Positions 1-8,525 of a DNA stretch of 19,775 nt are shown piece by piece. Position 1 is the stretch's first letter. Every line of letters begins with the position of its first letter. A program made the position numbers and the translations under genes. Origin of the DNA: JAKEGK01 sp036507695 (GTDB lineage: Bacteria; Pseudomonadota; Gammaproteobacteria; SZUA-152); assembly GCA_036507695.1 (NCBI GenBank), contig DATCIR010000067.1, positions 1 through 19,775 on the forward strand, written 5' to 3'. The notes beneath the pieces were generated by a model. That model searched no databases. It worked only from the letters and a program-made list of their open reading frames with translations, and had not been told where the DNA came from.

Positions 1-57
1 TCTAATCGGTCATAAGGAATCAACTTCATCCTTCCGCAGCAATTTCCGACTGAATTT

Positions 58-684
58 ATGCGCTCAACTTACGCGATCTATAAAATAATCTGGATAATTA
101 TATTTGGTGTTGTATTCCTCTGGTCGGCGATGAGTCCCAAAGACAACCTGACCTGGTTCCTGGAGTCCTTCCCCGCCATGGTGGCCGTGGTGGTTATGGC
201 GGCGACCTATAATTCGTTCCGCTTGACACCGTTGTTGTATGTGCTGATTCTGTTGCACTGCATCATTTTGTTGGTTGGCGGCCACTATACGTATGCCGAA
301 GTGCCGCTGTTTGACTATCTCAAAGATGTATTTCAGCTGGAAAGGAATAATTACGATAAATTGGGGCATATTGCGCAAGGTTTTGTGCCGGCCATGGTGG
401 CGCGCGAGATTATTATTCGCAAGCGGATTATTGTGTTCCCGAAATGGCGGATTTTTTTCATTCTCTGCACCGTGCTCGCCATCAGCGCGCTTTACGAGCT
501 TGTCGAATGGTGGGTGGCCCTGGCGTCGGACGAAGCCGCCGAAGCCTTTTTGGGGACGCAAGGTTATGTGTGGGATACGCAGTCGGATATGTTTCTGGCA
601 TTGTTGGGTGCGGTTGCGGCATTGGTACTGTTGTCGAATATCCACGATAAACAGATTGCGAGACTACAAAACGCAAAGTCATAA
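58..684 (+). CDS. yjdF: YjdF/DUF2238 family inner-membrane protein
   Basis: This encodes a 208-residue polytopic membrane protein of the DUF2238 family (E. coli YjdF), whose biochemical role is not established. Several hydrophobic segments are visible (about residues 8-24, 36-52, 57-75, 130-148 and 178-194). Family hallmarks are present: SPKDNLTWFLE near residue 26, LTPLLYVLILLH, the GGHYTYAEVPLF block, NNYDKLGHIAQGFVPA, ALYELVEWW, and near the end FLGTQGYVWDTQSDM followed by a last membrane helix. Length and ends match complete family members, so the gene looks intact. The ATG at 58 is chosen because it includes the first membrane helix; no good Shine-Dalgarno sequence precedes it. An ATG at 130 would remove that helix. 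It stands alone, followed by 249 bp without a clear gene. Confidence 0.9.
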   Translation: MRSTYAIYKIIWIIIFGVVFLWSAMSPKDNLTWFLESFPAMVAVVVMAATYNSFRLTPLLYVLILLHCIILLVGGHYTYAEVPLFDYLKDVFQLERNNYDKLGHIAQGFVPAMVAREIIIRKRIIVFPKWRIFFILCTVLAISALYELVEWWVALASDEAAEAFLGTQGYVWDTQSDMFLALLGAVAALVLLSNIHDKQIARLQNAKS

Positions 685-746
685 TTCCTGAAGTTAGAAA
701 ACAGTATCACTACCCCACCCCACGCCAGCTGCCTGTCTTATTCTAA

Positions 747-881
747 TACGGGCTTACGTGGCTCATTGGAGAACACGCGCCTGGCACACGTATCCGCGAA
801 AATTTACTTAAAGCAAAACAGCAGGATGCCGATGAACCTATAGCGGGAAGCCGCGCAACGATTCACCGCGAATTTGAGTAA
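747..881 (+). other. Open stretch without a start codon, possible gene remnant
   Basis: In the gap between the YjdF gene and the TIR-like gene one frame is open from after a stop at 744-746 to a TAA at 879-881, about 44 codons. It has no ATG, GTG or TTG start and no ribosome-binding site. The implied peptide is hydrophilic and not low-complexity (it contains GEHAPGTRIRENLLKAKQQD), so it may be the decayed 3' end of a lost gene. I do not recognise a family. It may equally be chance. Nothing else coding is visible in 685-933, and the end of the gap is AT-rich and may hold the promoter of the next gene. Confidence 0.15.
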
Positions 882-933
882 ATTATGATCAAATATATTT
901 CTTAGCGGTCAATCATCGAAAAACAGTCGACTT

Positions 934-1854
934 GTGTCATTTGGGCGCATTGGCATTATGGGAAAGGCAAACAAGGATACGCAATTGGATGACCTGAAGC
1001 GGTTGATAGACGACATCGAAACGGTGCGTATCAAAGCGCGTATGTCACCCAAGTTTAAAAGCTGGCATCGGCAAACGCTGGAAACCCTGGAACGGGTGTT
1101 CGGCCGCAAGTCGCGTCAGGTGAAAGACTTTGAGGCGATTCGTTTCAACCTCGCCGCCTTTTCCAACAAGACACCGGAAAGCAAGTTTGAAGAAGCGTTC
1201 CAGCATGGCTTGATGAGCGCCGCGGTGATGTTGTCGGCCGCGGTAAAAGACCTGCAAAAAGGCAATGTCCAGCCGGACTCAGGGGCGGAATCGCCACCAG
1301 TAAAAGCGCCGGAACCGGATGCGAAGGCGTCAACGCCTCCGTCAAACCCGGAGCCAATCGTGGCCGCGAAACCCGCACCGCTACCGCCCGTACCGGTTAT
1401 AACGAGGGAACCACCCGCGATTGTTAAACGGGCCATGTCGATCTCAAGCAACAAAATATTTATCGTTTACGCCCATGATATCGGCATGAAAGACGACATG
1501 GCGGCATTTCTGTCCAGGTTGGGAGTATCAGCAATCCTTCTCAAGGATAGTGCGGCGAACAGTTCAAGTCTTATCGATGAACTGGAAAGGCATGATAATG
1601 TGCCCTATGCCATAGTCATGCTAAATCCGGATGCCTCGGGTATTTCCGAGAGTACAGTGTATGAACTGGGTTTGATTGTAGGCAGGCTGGGCAGGAATCG
1701 TGTTTGCGGATTGGTAAAGGGCCATATCGGCATCCTGGCCAATTACAGCGGAATTTGCTTTGTACCTGTTGACGCGGCCGGCGCCTGGAAATTCCTGCTC
1801 ATTAAACAGCTGAAAGACGCCGGCTTTAATATCGATGCCAACCTCGCGTTATAA
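934..1854 (+). CDS. Stand-alone TIR-like (PF10137-type) nucleotide-binding protein
   Basis: The 306-residue product has three parts. Residues 10-108 are a charged helical domain with a KSWHRQTLETLERVFG block, of a kind found in front of other TIR-like proteins. Residues 112-165 are a Pro/Ala-rich flexible linker. Residues 173-300 resemble the predicted nucleotide-binding TIR-like domain (PF10137, the type fused to STING-like or effector proteins in bacterial defence): KIFIVYAHD at the first strand, the AIVMLNPD strand, YELGLIVGRLGR with Glu244 as the likely functional acid, and GAWKFLLIKQLKDAGFNID at the end. The loop before the YELG motif is shorter than in many relatives and lacks their usual RARQNV segment. 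Members of the TIR superfamily often cleave NAD+; that activity is inferred here. The start is uncertain: GTG at 934 or ATG at 958, neither with a clear Shine-Dalgarno sequence. There are no neighbouring cyclase, SAVED or other defence genes. Confidence 0.75.
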   Translation: MSFGRIGIMGKANKDTQLDDLKRLIDDIETVRIKARMSPKFKSWHRQTLETLERVFGRKSRQVKDFEAIRFNLAAFSNKTPESKFEEAFQHGLMSAAVMLSAAVKDLQKGNVQPDSGAESPPVKAPEPDAKASTPPSNPEPIVAAKPAPLPPVPVITREPPAIVKRAMSISSNKIFIVYAHDIGMKDDMAAFLSRLGVSAILLKDSAANSSSLIDELERHDNVPYAIVMLNPDASGISESTVYELGLIVGRLGRNRVCGLVKGHIGILANYSGICFVPVDAAGAWKFLLIKQLKDAGFNIDANLAL

Positions 1855-1917
1855 CACCGCGCGCTATTTTTTAACCTACTGCCAATACCATCTTTAACAC
1901 TACGATAGAGTCGCTGG

Positions 1918-2571
1918 TTAGCCGGCTTTTTTGTCCTTGGGCAGGCTCTTTACGCTGTTCAGCCAGGTAATTATCGGCTTCCATTGCTCGACATCATGTT
2001 CAACCAATGAGTGCCCCATATCAAATAAGCCCAGACCCCGTTCGGAAGCGCGCAAATAGTTTTGTGTCTCGCGCAGCGAGGCAATAATGGGAATCTTCAG
2101 GCTGGCCAGGAACGCATGCAGTTTGTCATAGCCGGTCGAATTTTCCTTGACGCGGTTGGCAACCAGCCCGATCTTGGTTTGGTCGCGCGAGATTTTGCCC
2201 ACCAGCAATAGCTCCTCAACAAATCTGGCGGCGGCGCGGATGTCAATCGGTGAAGGCAATACGGGTAACACTATGGTTTCCGCGCGACGCACCATTGCCG
2301 TTAGCTCGCGGCCCATGACCCCGGCGTTGACGTCAAAAATCACCACTTCGGTACCGGCGGGCACGCGCAACGGATTGTTCACGGCGTCCAGGCCGGTAAT
2401 CGGCGGCTTGCTGGCATCCCGCTTCAGCAGCCAGTCCAGGCTGGAAAGTTGGGGATCGAAATCCGCGAGCACCACGTTTTTATTTTTTTTGGCAAAATGA
2501 CTGGCGATATTGGTGGCGATGGTCGTTTTGCCACAACCACCTTTGGCATTCAGCACCATAATCCTGCGCAT
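1918..2571 (-). CDS. Orphan ParA/MinD-type ATPase
   Basis: A 217-residue P-loop ATPase of the ParA superfamily. Visible motifs are the deviant Walker A KGGCGKTT with signature lysine at residues 10-17, the Walker A' strand LADFDPQ at 35-41, Walker B VVIFDVNAG at 76-84, and the PSPIDIRAA segment at 107-115. Members use ATP-dependent dimerisation and nonspecific DNA or membrane binding to position plasmids, chromosomes, chemoreceptors or microcompartments. No parB-like partner, centromere-like repeat or cargo gene is visible here, so the cargo is unknown. The protein is short for a segregation ParA, without the N-terminal DNA-binding extension, and resembles the small positioning ATPases. An AGGA lies about 12 bases before the ATG, a weak site. 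The gene follows ubiD by 109 bp on the same strand and converges on the TIR-like gene with 63 bp between the stops. Confidence 0.85.
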   Translation of the reverse strand: MRRIMVLNAKGGCGKTTIATNIASHFAKKNKNVVLADFDPQLSSLDWLLKRDASKPPITGLDAVNNPLRVPAGTEVVIFDVNAGVMGRELTAMVRRAETIVLPVLPSPIDIRAAARFVEELLLVGKISRDQTKIGLVANRVKENSTGYDKLHAFLASLKIPIIASLRETQNYLRASERGLGLFDMGHSLVEHDVEQWKPIITWLNSVKSLPKDKKAG

Positions 2572-2680
2572 GCTTGTTTTCGTCCTATGCTATTGAAATA
2601 TCGTCACTTATTGGGGAAATCCTGAAGCATTGTCGGTCAGGAGCGGCTACAATTAAGCGACCTGGTTCACAAAACCCGGT

Positions 2681-4153
2681 TTAGCTCCCGAGAATCCCCA
2701 AAGATTCCCATAAGTTATCGACTTTTTTCCGGATTTCTTCAGTCATAGCGATAGGACGGCCCCATTCGCGGCGGGTTTCGCCGGGCCATTTGTTGGTGGC
2801 GTCCAGGCCCATTTTTGAGCCCAGGCCGGAGACAGGCGACGCGAAATCGAGGTAATCAATCGGCGTGTTTTCAATAATCGTCGTGTCGCGGCCCGGGTCC
2901 ATGCGGGTCGTCATGGCCCAGATCACGTCTTTCCAGTCGCGCACGTTCACATCATCGTCCACCACGATCACGAATTTCGTGTACATGAATTGCCGCAGGA
3001 AAGACCACGTGCCCAGCATGACGCGTTTGGCATGACCGGGATATTGTTTTTTCATACTGATGATGGCCACGCGATAGGAGCAGCCTTCCGGCGGCAAATA
3101 AAAATCCACGATTTCCGGAAACTGTTTTTGGAGGATTGGAATAAACACTTCGTTTAATGCCACACCGAGGATCGATGGTTCGTCCGGTGGCCGGCCGGTA
3201 TACGTGCTGTGATAGATCGGATTGTCGCGGTGAGTGATACGTTCAATGGTGAACACGGGAAAACGCTCGACTTCATTGTAATAACCGGTGTGATCGCCGA
3301 ACGGGCCTTCATCGGCCACTTCATCCGCATGGATAACGCCCTCCAAAACAAACTCCGCCGAGGCAGGCACCTGCAACTCCGAGCCAAGACATTTAACAAC
3401 TTCGGTTTTGCCGCCGCGCAGCAGCCCGGCAAACGCATATTCGGACAAGCTGTCCGGCACCGGTGTGACCGCGCCGAGTATGGTGGCCGGATCCGCGCCC
3501 AGCGCCACGGCGACCGGAAACGGTTCGCCCGGATGCGTCTTGCACCAGTCGCGAAAATCCAACGCGCCGCCCCGATGCGCCAGCCAGCGCATGATCACTT
3601 TGTTTTTGGCAATCACTTGCTGGCGGTAAATGCCGAGGTTCTGCCGTTCTTTGTGCGGGCCTTTGGTGATTACCAAGGCCCAGGTAATTAACGGGCCGGC
3701 GTCTTCCGGCCAGCAGGTTTGAATGGGTAGTTGGGAGAGGTCAACGCTCTCACCTTCAATCACGTTGCTTTGACAAGGCGCGGATTTGACGACTTTCGGC
3801 GCCATATTGAGGACTTGTTTGAACACCGGCAGTTTTTCCCAGGCGTCTTTCATGCCCTTGGGTGGTTCGGGTTCTTTGAGAAAAGCCAGCAATTTTCCCA
3901 CTTCACGCAGGGCTTCGACGGATTCCTCACCCATGCCCATGGCCACCCGTTCGGGTGTGCCAAATAGATTGGCCAGCACCGGGAAGCGCGAACCTTTGGC
4001 ATGCTCAAATAAAAGCGCCGGTCCGCCCGCGCGCAAGGTGCGGTCGCAAATCTCGGTCATCTCAAGATACGGATCAATCTCCCGGGAGATCCTTTTCAGC
4101 TTGCCGCCCGCTTCCAGTTGGGCGATAAAATCCCGCAGATCCTTGTATTTCAT
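2681..4153 (-). CDS. ubiD: UbiD, 4-hydroxy-3-polyprenylbenzoate decarboxylase
   Basis: UbiD removes the carboxyl group from 4-hydroxy-3-octaprenylbenzoate in ubiquinone biosynthesis, using the prenylated FMN cofactor made by UbiX. The 490-residue protein matches the usual length (about 490-500). Family blocks are clear along the sequence: the N-terminal MKYKDLRDFIAQLE, GGPALLFE, QLPIQTCWPEDAGPLIT, the LGIYRQQV segment, DEGPFGDHTGYY with conserved acidic residues of the cofactor site, RDNPIYHSTYTGRPPDEPS, PEGCSYRVAIISMKKQYPGHA, FVIVVDDDVNVRDW and TRMDPGRDT. An AAGG placed six bases before the ATG supports the start at 4153. It reads in the same direction as the SH3-domain gene upstream (165 bp gap) and parA downstream (109 bp). 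ubiX is not in the window. Confidence 0.97.
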   Translation of the reverse strand: MKYKDLRDFIAQLEAGGKLKRISREIDPYLEMTEICDRTLRAGGPALLFEHAKGSRFPVLANLFGTPERVAMGMGEESVEALREVGKLLAFLKEPEPPKGMKDAWEKLPVFKQVLNMAPKVVKSAPCQSNVIEGESVDLSQLPIQTCWPEDAGPLITWALVITKGPHKERQNLGIYRQQVIAKNKVIMRWLAHRGGALDFRDWCKTHPGEPFPVAVALGADPATILGAVTPVPDSLSEYAFAGLLRGGKTEVVKCLGSELQVPASAEFVLEGVIHADEVADEGPFGDHTGYYNEVERFPVFTIERITHRDNPIYHSTYTGRPPDEPSILGVALNEVFIPILQKQFPEIVDFYLPPEGCSYRVAIISMKKQYPGHAKRVMLGTWSFLRQFMYTKFVIVVDDDVNVRDWKDVIWAMTTRMDPGRDTTIIENTPIDYLDFASPVSGLGSKMGLDATNKWPGETRREWGRPIAMTEEIRKKVDNLWESLGILGS

Positions 4154-4227
4154 GCTGTGCCTTGTGCGTTACCAGTTAGATGCAGCGGTTTGCTGTGCAG
4201 AATAACGCAGTGTGCAGCATTTAAATT

Positions 4228-4242
4228 CGGGCTTCAAGCCCG
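4228..4242. repeat. Short GC-rich inverted repeat in the ubiD upstream region
   Basis: CGGGCTTCAAGCCCG forms a perfect 7+7 inverted repeat around a single base, and would fold as a small hairpin with a loop of at least three bases. It lies between the end of the SH3-domain gene (4319) and the start of ubiD (4153). It could be a weak transcription terminator for the upstream gene, or an operator. A convincing T-run is missing on either strand, so neither role is firm. Confidence 0.4.
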
Positions 4243-4318
4243 GAGGTGACGTGACGAGCGGTGGATACTTTGAACTTCAATGAATAATTAGCAAGATGGC
4301 AACCACCGTGCGTTGTGA

Positions 4319-5056
4319 TTAGTAAAGTCCCACGTCGGCGCTTTGCTTTTTATGTACCTTGTAGTCAACCAGTACAAAACCCAGCAGAACGCCAATGATC
4401 AGGGTTACTGCCAGGCTCAGCACCAGCCAGGTATAAAAACTCACGGATGAGTTAGTGTTGTAAAGCGACGGAGATGTTGCAGTGTCGGTGGACCAGTTTT
4501 GAAAACTTCCGGTTGCTTGGGTTTGCAGGGCTGCGTCTAATTGTTGCCGGGTGCCGGCCAATTGCTCTTCCAGATCGGCGACGGTAATTTTTAATTCCGC
4601 GATGGTGATATCCTTCAGTTTTAAATCCTGCCTCAAGGCGCCACTGTGTTTTACTTTATTGCGTGAGCCTTCCGCGGACTGGGCTTCGTTGCGCAGTTCC
4701 TGCAACCGGGTTTCATAATCCTGTATTTTGTCCTGGGCGGCGCGGTATTTCACCGCCAATTGCAGGTAGTCGATCTGGGTGGGTTTTTCATTGGTGAGGT
4801 ATTTGGATTCGACCCAGCCTTCGAAATTGTCCCGGGTGCGTATTTGGGTATAACCCTGGTCGCGTTGCAGTACTTCCACCAGGGTGCCGCTGGGCAAGGA
4901 TTTGGTAAGGTCACCCTGGGCGAATTTTTCAGAATGCACATCGATGGAGATCTTGTCGGTGATGTAAATGGATTCGGCCAGCACGTTGCTGCAAACCAGC
5001 CCGACCGCTAATCCTGCAACCAATATAGCCGCATTTCGGAAACTGAATTCATTCAT
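4319..5056 (-). CDS. TIGR04211/YgiM-type SH3-domain protein, periplasmic with C-terminal membrane anchor
   Basis: A 245-residue exported protein built like the TIGR04211 (SH3 and anchor, YgiM-like) family. Residues 1-27 are a signal peptide ending VLA before ES. Residues about 29-90 are a bacterial SH3-type beta domain (SIYITDKISIDVHSE, SGTLVEVLQRDQGYTQIRT, EGWVESKYLTNEKP). Residues about 95-178 are coiled coil, rich in Glu, Lys, Gln and Leu. A Ser/Thr-rich spacer is followed by one membrane helix at about 207-230 and a short basic tail. The likely role is in the periplasm near the peptidoglycan, with the SH3 part outside the inner membrane; no enzymatic residues are apparent. AAGGA eight bases before the ATG supports the start. 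It lies between prlC and ubiD on the same strand. Confidence 0.85.
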   Translation of the reverse strand: MNEFSFRNAAILVAGLAVGLVCSNVLAESIYITDKISIDVHSEKFAQGDLTKSLPSGTLVEVLQRDQGYTQIRTRDNFEGWVESKYLTNEKPTQIDYLQLAVKYRAAQDKIQDYETRLQELRNEAQSAEGSRNKVKHSGALRQDLKLKDITIAELKITVADLEEQLAGTRQQLDAALQTQATGSFQNWSTDTATSPSLYNTNSSVSFYTWLVLSLAVTLIIGVLLGFVLVDYKVHKKQSADVGLY

Positions 5057-5190
5057 TGCCGCTGTCCTTATGTACGAGTCTTAAGTTATACAACCAACGT
5101 TTTGATAGCCAGTTATTAATTATTGTTGTGGTTAGCGCATTACTGACACGCTGCATCCAGGATACTGCAAAGATGTGTGGCAATTGTGAA

Positions 5191-7230
5191 CTAGGCCGCA
5201 ATTCCTCGATGCCGCAACAAGGCGTCGATGCGGGGTTCACGGCCCCTGAATTCCTTGAACAAGGCCATGGGTTCTTTCGAGCCGCCTTGTTCCAAAATAG
5301 CATGCAGAAACTGTTTGCCCGTGCTGCGGTTAAAAATGCCCGTTTCTTCAAATTTGGCAAACGCGTCGGCGGACAATATCTCGGCCCATTTGTAGCTGTA
5401 GTAGCCGGCGGCATAGCCGCCCGCAAAAATATGCGAGAAGCTGTGTTGAAACCGGTTGTAACTGGCGGATTTCACGACGGCGACCTGTTGCCGCACATTA
5501 TCCAGGGTTTCTTGAATACGCGCGCCGCTGGACGGATCGTATTCCAGATGCAGGCGGAAATCGAACAGGGAAAATTCCAGCTGCCGGACCAATTGCATGC
5601 CGGATTGAAAGTTCTTGGCGGCGGTCATTTTTGCGAACAAAGCTTCCGGCAATGCTTCGCCGCTTCGATAATGGCGCGCAATGAGATCGATGGACTCCTG
5701 TTCCCAGCAAAAATTTTCCATGAACTGGCTGGGCAGTTCCACGGCGTCCCACGCCACGCCATTAATGCCCGAAACGCTGATATTATCCACCTGCGTTAGC
5801 ATATGATGCAGGCCATGACCGAATTCATGGAACAATGTGAGTACTTCGCTGTGGGTGAACAGGGCCGGGTCAGTGCCGATGGGCGGTGAAAAATTACACG
5901 TCAGGTAAGCAACCGGGGTTTGAATCCGGCCGTCCTGTTTTTTGCGGCCGATACACTGCCCCATCCAGGCGCCGCCGCGTTTATTGGGTCGCGCGTAAAG
6001 GTCGATGAAAAACTTACCGCGCAACTGATTATGTTCGTCACTGATGGCGAAGAACTTGACATCCTGGTGCCAGGTGTCGATGCCGTGCACGGGCTGGATG
6101 TCCAGGCCATACAAGCGTTTCACGATGTCGAACAAACCATTCAGCACCACCGGTTCGGGAAAATAGGGCTTTAATTCTTCCTGGGTGATGGCGTAATCAT
6201 GCTGGCGAAGTTTTTCGGAATAATAAGTGATGTCCCACGGCTCCAGTTGGTCCATGTTATGATGCGCTCTGGCATACCGGGTCACCGCATCCAGATCCTT
6301 TTGCGCGTAGGGTTTGGCGCGGGACGCCAGATCGTGCAAAAAATCCATGACCTTGGCGGTGGAATCCGCCATCTTGGTCGCCAGGGAATATTCCGCGAAA
6401 TTACTAAAACCGAGCAGCAATGCCAGTTCGTGCCGCAACGCCAGGATTTCTTCCATGATCTTGCTGTTATCCCACTGGCCCGCGTGCGGGCCCTGATCGG
6501 ACGCGCGCGTGACATAGGCATCGTGCATTTCTTTGCGCAGCGCGCGGTTATCGGCGTAACTCATCACCGCGTAATAGCAGGGAAAATCCAGGGTTAACAA
6601 CCAGCCGGGTTGCTGGTTGGCGGCCGCGGTTTGTTTGGCGATGGCTTTGGCCGAATCCGGTAAACCGGCGAGTTGTGTTTCATCGCTGACGGGTTTCTTC
6701 CAGGCATTGGTCGCGTCCAGGACATTGTCGGCGAACTGTGAGGTTAGTTTGGATAATAGTTGTTTGATGGCCCTGAAGCGCTGCTGTTGGTCTTCGGGCA
6801 AATCGATGCCGGACAAATGAAAATCCCGCAACGCGTCGGTGATGGTCTTCTGCTGGGCGGAATTCAGCTGAGAAAAACCGGTACCCAGCTTGATGCTGTG
6901 ATAGGCGTTGTAAATGCGTTGGTCCTGGGCCAGCGCGGTATTGAACTCGGTGATTTTGGTAATGCAGTTATTGTACGCCGTGCGCAAGGCCTCGTTGTTC
7001 ATGACGGCATTCAAGTGACTTACCGGTGACCACACTTTGTTGAGGCGGTCCTTAATATTTTCCAGCGGCTGGATAAAGTTTTCCCAGGTAAAATCCTGGA
7101 CGCGTATTGCAAGGTGCTCAATGTGCTGCCGGCTCTCGCTTAATAATTGATCAATTGCGGGCTCCACATGCACGGCATGGATGTGCGAAAAGGGCGGCAG
7201 GTCTTGAAATTCCAGTAAGGGATTGCTCAC
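5191..7230 (-). CDS. prlC: Oligopeptidase A (M3 family zinc peptidase)
   Basis: A cytoplasmic zinc metallopeptidase that degrades short peptides, including cleaved signal peptides. With a GTG start at 7230 the product is 679 residues, essentially the length of E. coli OpdA/PrlC (680), and begins MSNPLLEFQDLPPFSHIHAV, closely matching the family N-terminus (NPLL...LPPFS). The zinc motif HEFGH is at residues 468-472 (FHEFGHGLHHML), with the downstream conserved Glu in the QFMENFCWE segment and the family ending DALLRHRG. The start is decided by GGAGAG at 7237-7242, with its GGAG eight bases before the GTG. An in-frame ATG 39 bases further upstream would add 13 unmatched residues and lacks such a site. 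The gene is divergent from srkA and leads the minus-strand run through the SH3-domain gene and ubiD. Confidence 0.96.
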   Translation of the reverse strand: MSNPLLEFQDLPPFSHIHAVHVEPAIDQLLSESRQHIEHLAIRVQDFTWENFIQPLENIKDRLNKVWSPVSHLNAVMNNEALRTAYNNCITKITEFNTALAQDQRIYNAYHSIKLGTGFSQLNSAQQKTITDALRDFHLSGIDLPEDQQQRFRAIKQLLSKLTSQFADNVLDATNAWKKPVSDETQLAGLPDSAKAIAKQTAAANQQPGWLLTLDFPCYYAVMSYADNRALRKEMHDAYVTRASDQGPHAGQWDNSKIMEEILALRHELALLLGFSNFAEYSLATKMADSTAKVMDFLHDLASRAKPYAQKDLDAVTRYARAHHNMDQLEPWDITYYSEKLRQHDYAITQEELKPYFPEPVVLNGLFDIVKRLYGLDIQPVHGIDTWHQDVKFFAISDEHNQLRGKFFIDLYARPNKRGGAWMGQCIGRKKQDGRIQTPVAYLTCNFSPPIGTDPALFTHSEVLTLFHEFGHGLHHMLTQVDNISVSGINGVAWDAVELPSQFMENFCWEQESIDLIARHYRSGEALPEALFAKMTAAKNFQSGMQLVRQLEFSLFDFRLHLEYDPSSGARIQETLDNVRQQVAVVKSASYNRFQHSFSHIFAGGYAAGYYSYKWAEILSADAFAKFEETGIFNRSTGKQFLHAILEQGGSKEPMALFKEFRGREPRIDALLRHRGIAA

Positions 7231-7236
7231 TAAATG

Positions 7237-7242
7237 CTCTCC
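7237..7242 (-). promoter_or_regulatory. Ribosome-binding site fixing the prlC GTG start
   Basis: Reading on the minus strand, GGAGAG is followed by CATTTA... and then GTG at 7230. Its spacing favours this GTG over the upstream in-frame ATG at 7269, and the resulting N-terminus aligns with known oligopeptidase A. Confidence 0.7.
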
Positions 7243-7331
7243 ATTGTGCTTTAAATTGTATAATATCAATCAGTTGATCACGGTAACGAAAATTTAATGC
7301 GACGTCGAATAACCGGCAGCCATTTCCAAGC

Positions 7332-7493
7332 ATGGTCGATGCCAAGTCGCAGGCGCCGGCGATTCTCCCTTATGACCAACGGTTCGCCGCTGGGTTTCTA
7401 TCGCCAGCACGGCAATTTGCGCTACAGTGTCATCAACCATTGGCGGCCGGTATCAATGTCAAGTTGCGTGTGTCATTGATATTGTGCCGCTGA
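7332..7493 (+). CDS. Doubtful 53-codon ORF upstream of srkA
   Basis: An ATG-started frame of 53 codons ends three bases before the first possible srkA start. The predicted peptide begins MVDAKSQAPAILPYDQRF and shows no domain I recognise. No Shine-Dalgarno sequence precedes the ATG, and a second frame (7297-7479) is also open across the same stretch, which argues for chance in GC-balanced DNA. If translated it could be a leader peptide coupled to srkA. The 227-287 bp between prlC and srkA otherwise must hold the two divergent promoters. Confidence 0.15.
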   Translation: MVDAKSQAPAILPYDQRFAAGFLSPARQFALQCHQPLAAGINVKLRVSLILCR

Positions 7494-7517
7494 CGAATGT
7501 TTCCAACCGAGGTGCAG

Positions 7518-8525
7518 GTGACCACGAATACCAATCCTGAAGTACAGCATGCATATTATAAACTGACACCCGACACGGTATTGGATGCGGTGCAATCCCT
7601 GGGTCTGATTCCTAACGGCCGCTTGTTGGCGTTAAACAGTTACGAAAACCGCGTGTATCAAATCGGTATCGAAGATGCGCGGCCGGTGGTCGCCAAGTTT
7701 TACCGCCCCGCGCGCTGGTCCAGTGAAGCGATTATCGAAGAGCACCGTTTTACCCAGGCCTTGGCCGGCGCCGAAATTCCGGTGATCCCACCGTTGGCAT
7801 TTAATGATGCGCAATCCACCTTGCATGAGCATCAGGGATTCCAATTCGCGGTGTACCCCAACTGCGGTGGCCGCTGGCCGGAACTGGATAATCCCGATAA
7901 CCTGATGTGGATCGGGCGCTTTATCGGGCGCATTCATGCGCTGGGCAAGGCCAAGGATTTTCAACATCGTCCCCGCCTTGATATCGAAAGTTACGGCTGG
8001 TCAAGCTTGCGCTTTATATTAGAGCAGCCGCTAGTCCCGCAGGAGATAAGGCTAGCCTACCAGACGATTGCCGAGCAGGTGCTGCGCAAGGTTGAAACCC
8101 AATTTCGCATCGCCGGTGAGGTGCAGTACTTTCGGATCCACGCGGATTGTCATCCCGGTAATATCCTGTGGACGGATGACGGCCCGCACTTCGTGGATTT
8201 TGATGATACCCGCATGGGGCCCGCGGTGCAGGATATCTGGATGTTGTTGTCGGGCGACCGCCGGATCATGACCGAACAATTGTGCGATGTGCTGGAAGGC
8301 TATACCGAGTTTTGTGATTTTAATCCGGTGGAATTGCACCTGCTGGAAGCGCTGAGAACCTTGCGCATGATCCACTATTCCGCCTGGCTGGCCAGACGCT
8401 GGGATGACCCGAGTTTTCCGCGGAATTTTCCCTGGTTTAACACCCAGCGTTACTGGGAAGAACAAATACTGACATTAAAGGAACAACTATCCATCATGAA
8501 TGAGGAACCGCTGGTTTGGCACTAA
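7518..8525 (+). CDS. srkA: SrkA/YihE stress-response Ser/Thr protein kinase
   Basis: A cytoplasmic kinase of the YihE/SrkA group, within the aminoglycoside-phosphotransferase-like fold. In E. coli it limits stress-induced death and affects Cpx signalling. Matches are strong throughout: LNSYENRVYQ (nucleotide-binding region), KFYRPARWS with the conserved lysine, EEHRF, GFQFAVYPNCGGR, the catalytic loop HADCHPGNILW, FVDFDDTRMGPAVQDIWMLL with the metal-binding DFDD, and the ending SAWLARRWDDPSFPRNFPWF. I chose the GTG at 7518 (335 residues) because GAGG stands five bases before it and the N-terminus then approaches the family length (328 in E. coli). An ATG at 7497 would add seven residues but has no ribosome-binding site. 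dsbA, the usual downstream neighbour in enterics, is absent here. Confidence 0.93.
   Translation: MTTNTNPEVQHAYYKLTPDTVLDAVQSLGLIPNGRLLALNSYENRVYQIGIEDARPVVAKFYRPARWSSEAIIEEHRFTQALAGAEIPVIPPLAFNDAQSTLHEHQGFQFAVYPNCGGRWPELDNPDNLMWIGRFIGRIHALGKAKDFQHRPRLDIESYGWSSLRFILEQPLVPQEIRLAYQTIAEQVLRKVETQFRIAGEVQYFRIHADCHPGNILWTDDGPHFVDFDDTRMGPAVQDIWMLLSGDRRIMTEQLCDVLEGYTEFCDFNPVELHLLEALRTLRMIHYSAWLARRWDDPSFPRNFPWFNTQRYWEEQILTLKEQLSIMNEEPLVWH

Noticed and set aside
1850..1876. Terminator between the TIR-like gene and parA
   Set aside because: A T-run is present (about 1867-1872), but the only stem is a 4-bp CGCG pair, too weak to call.
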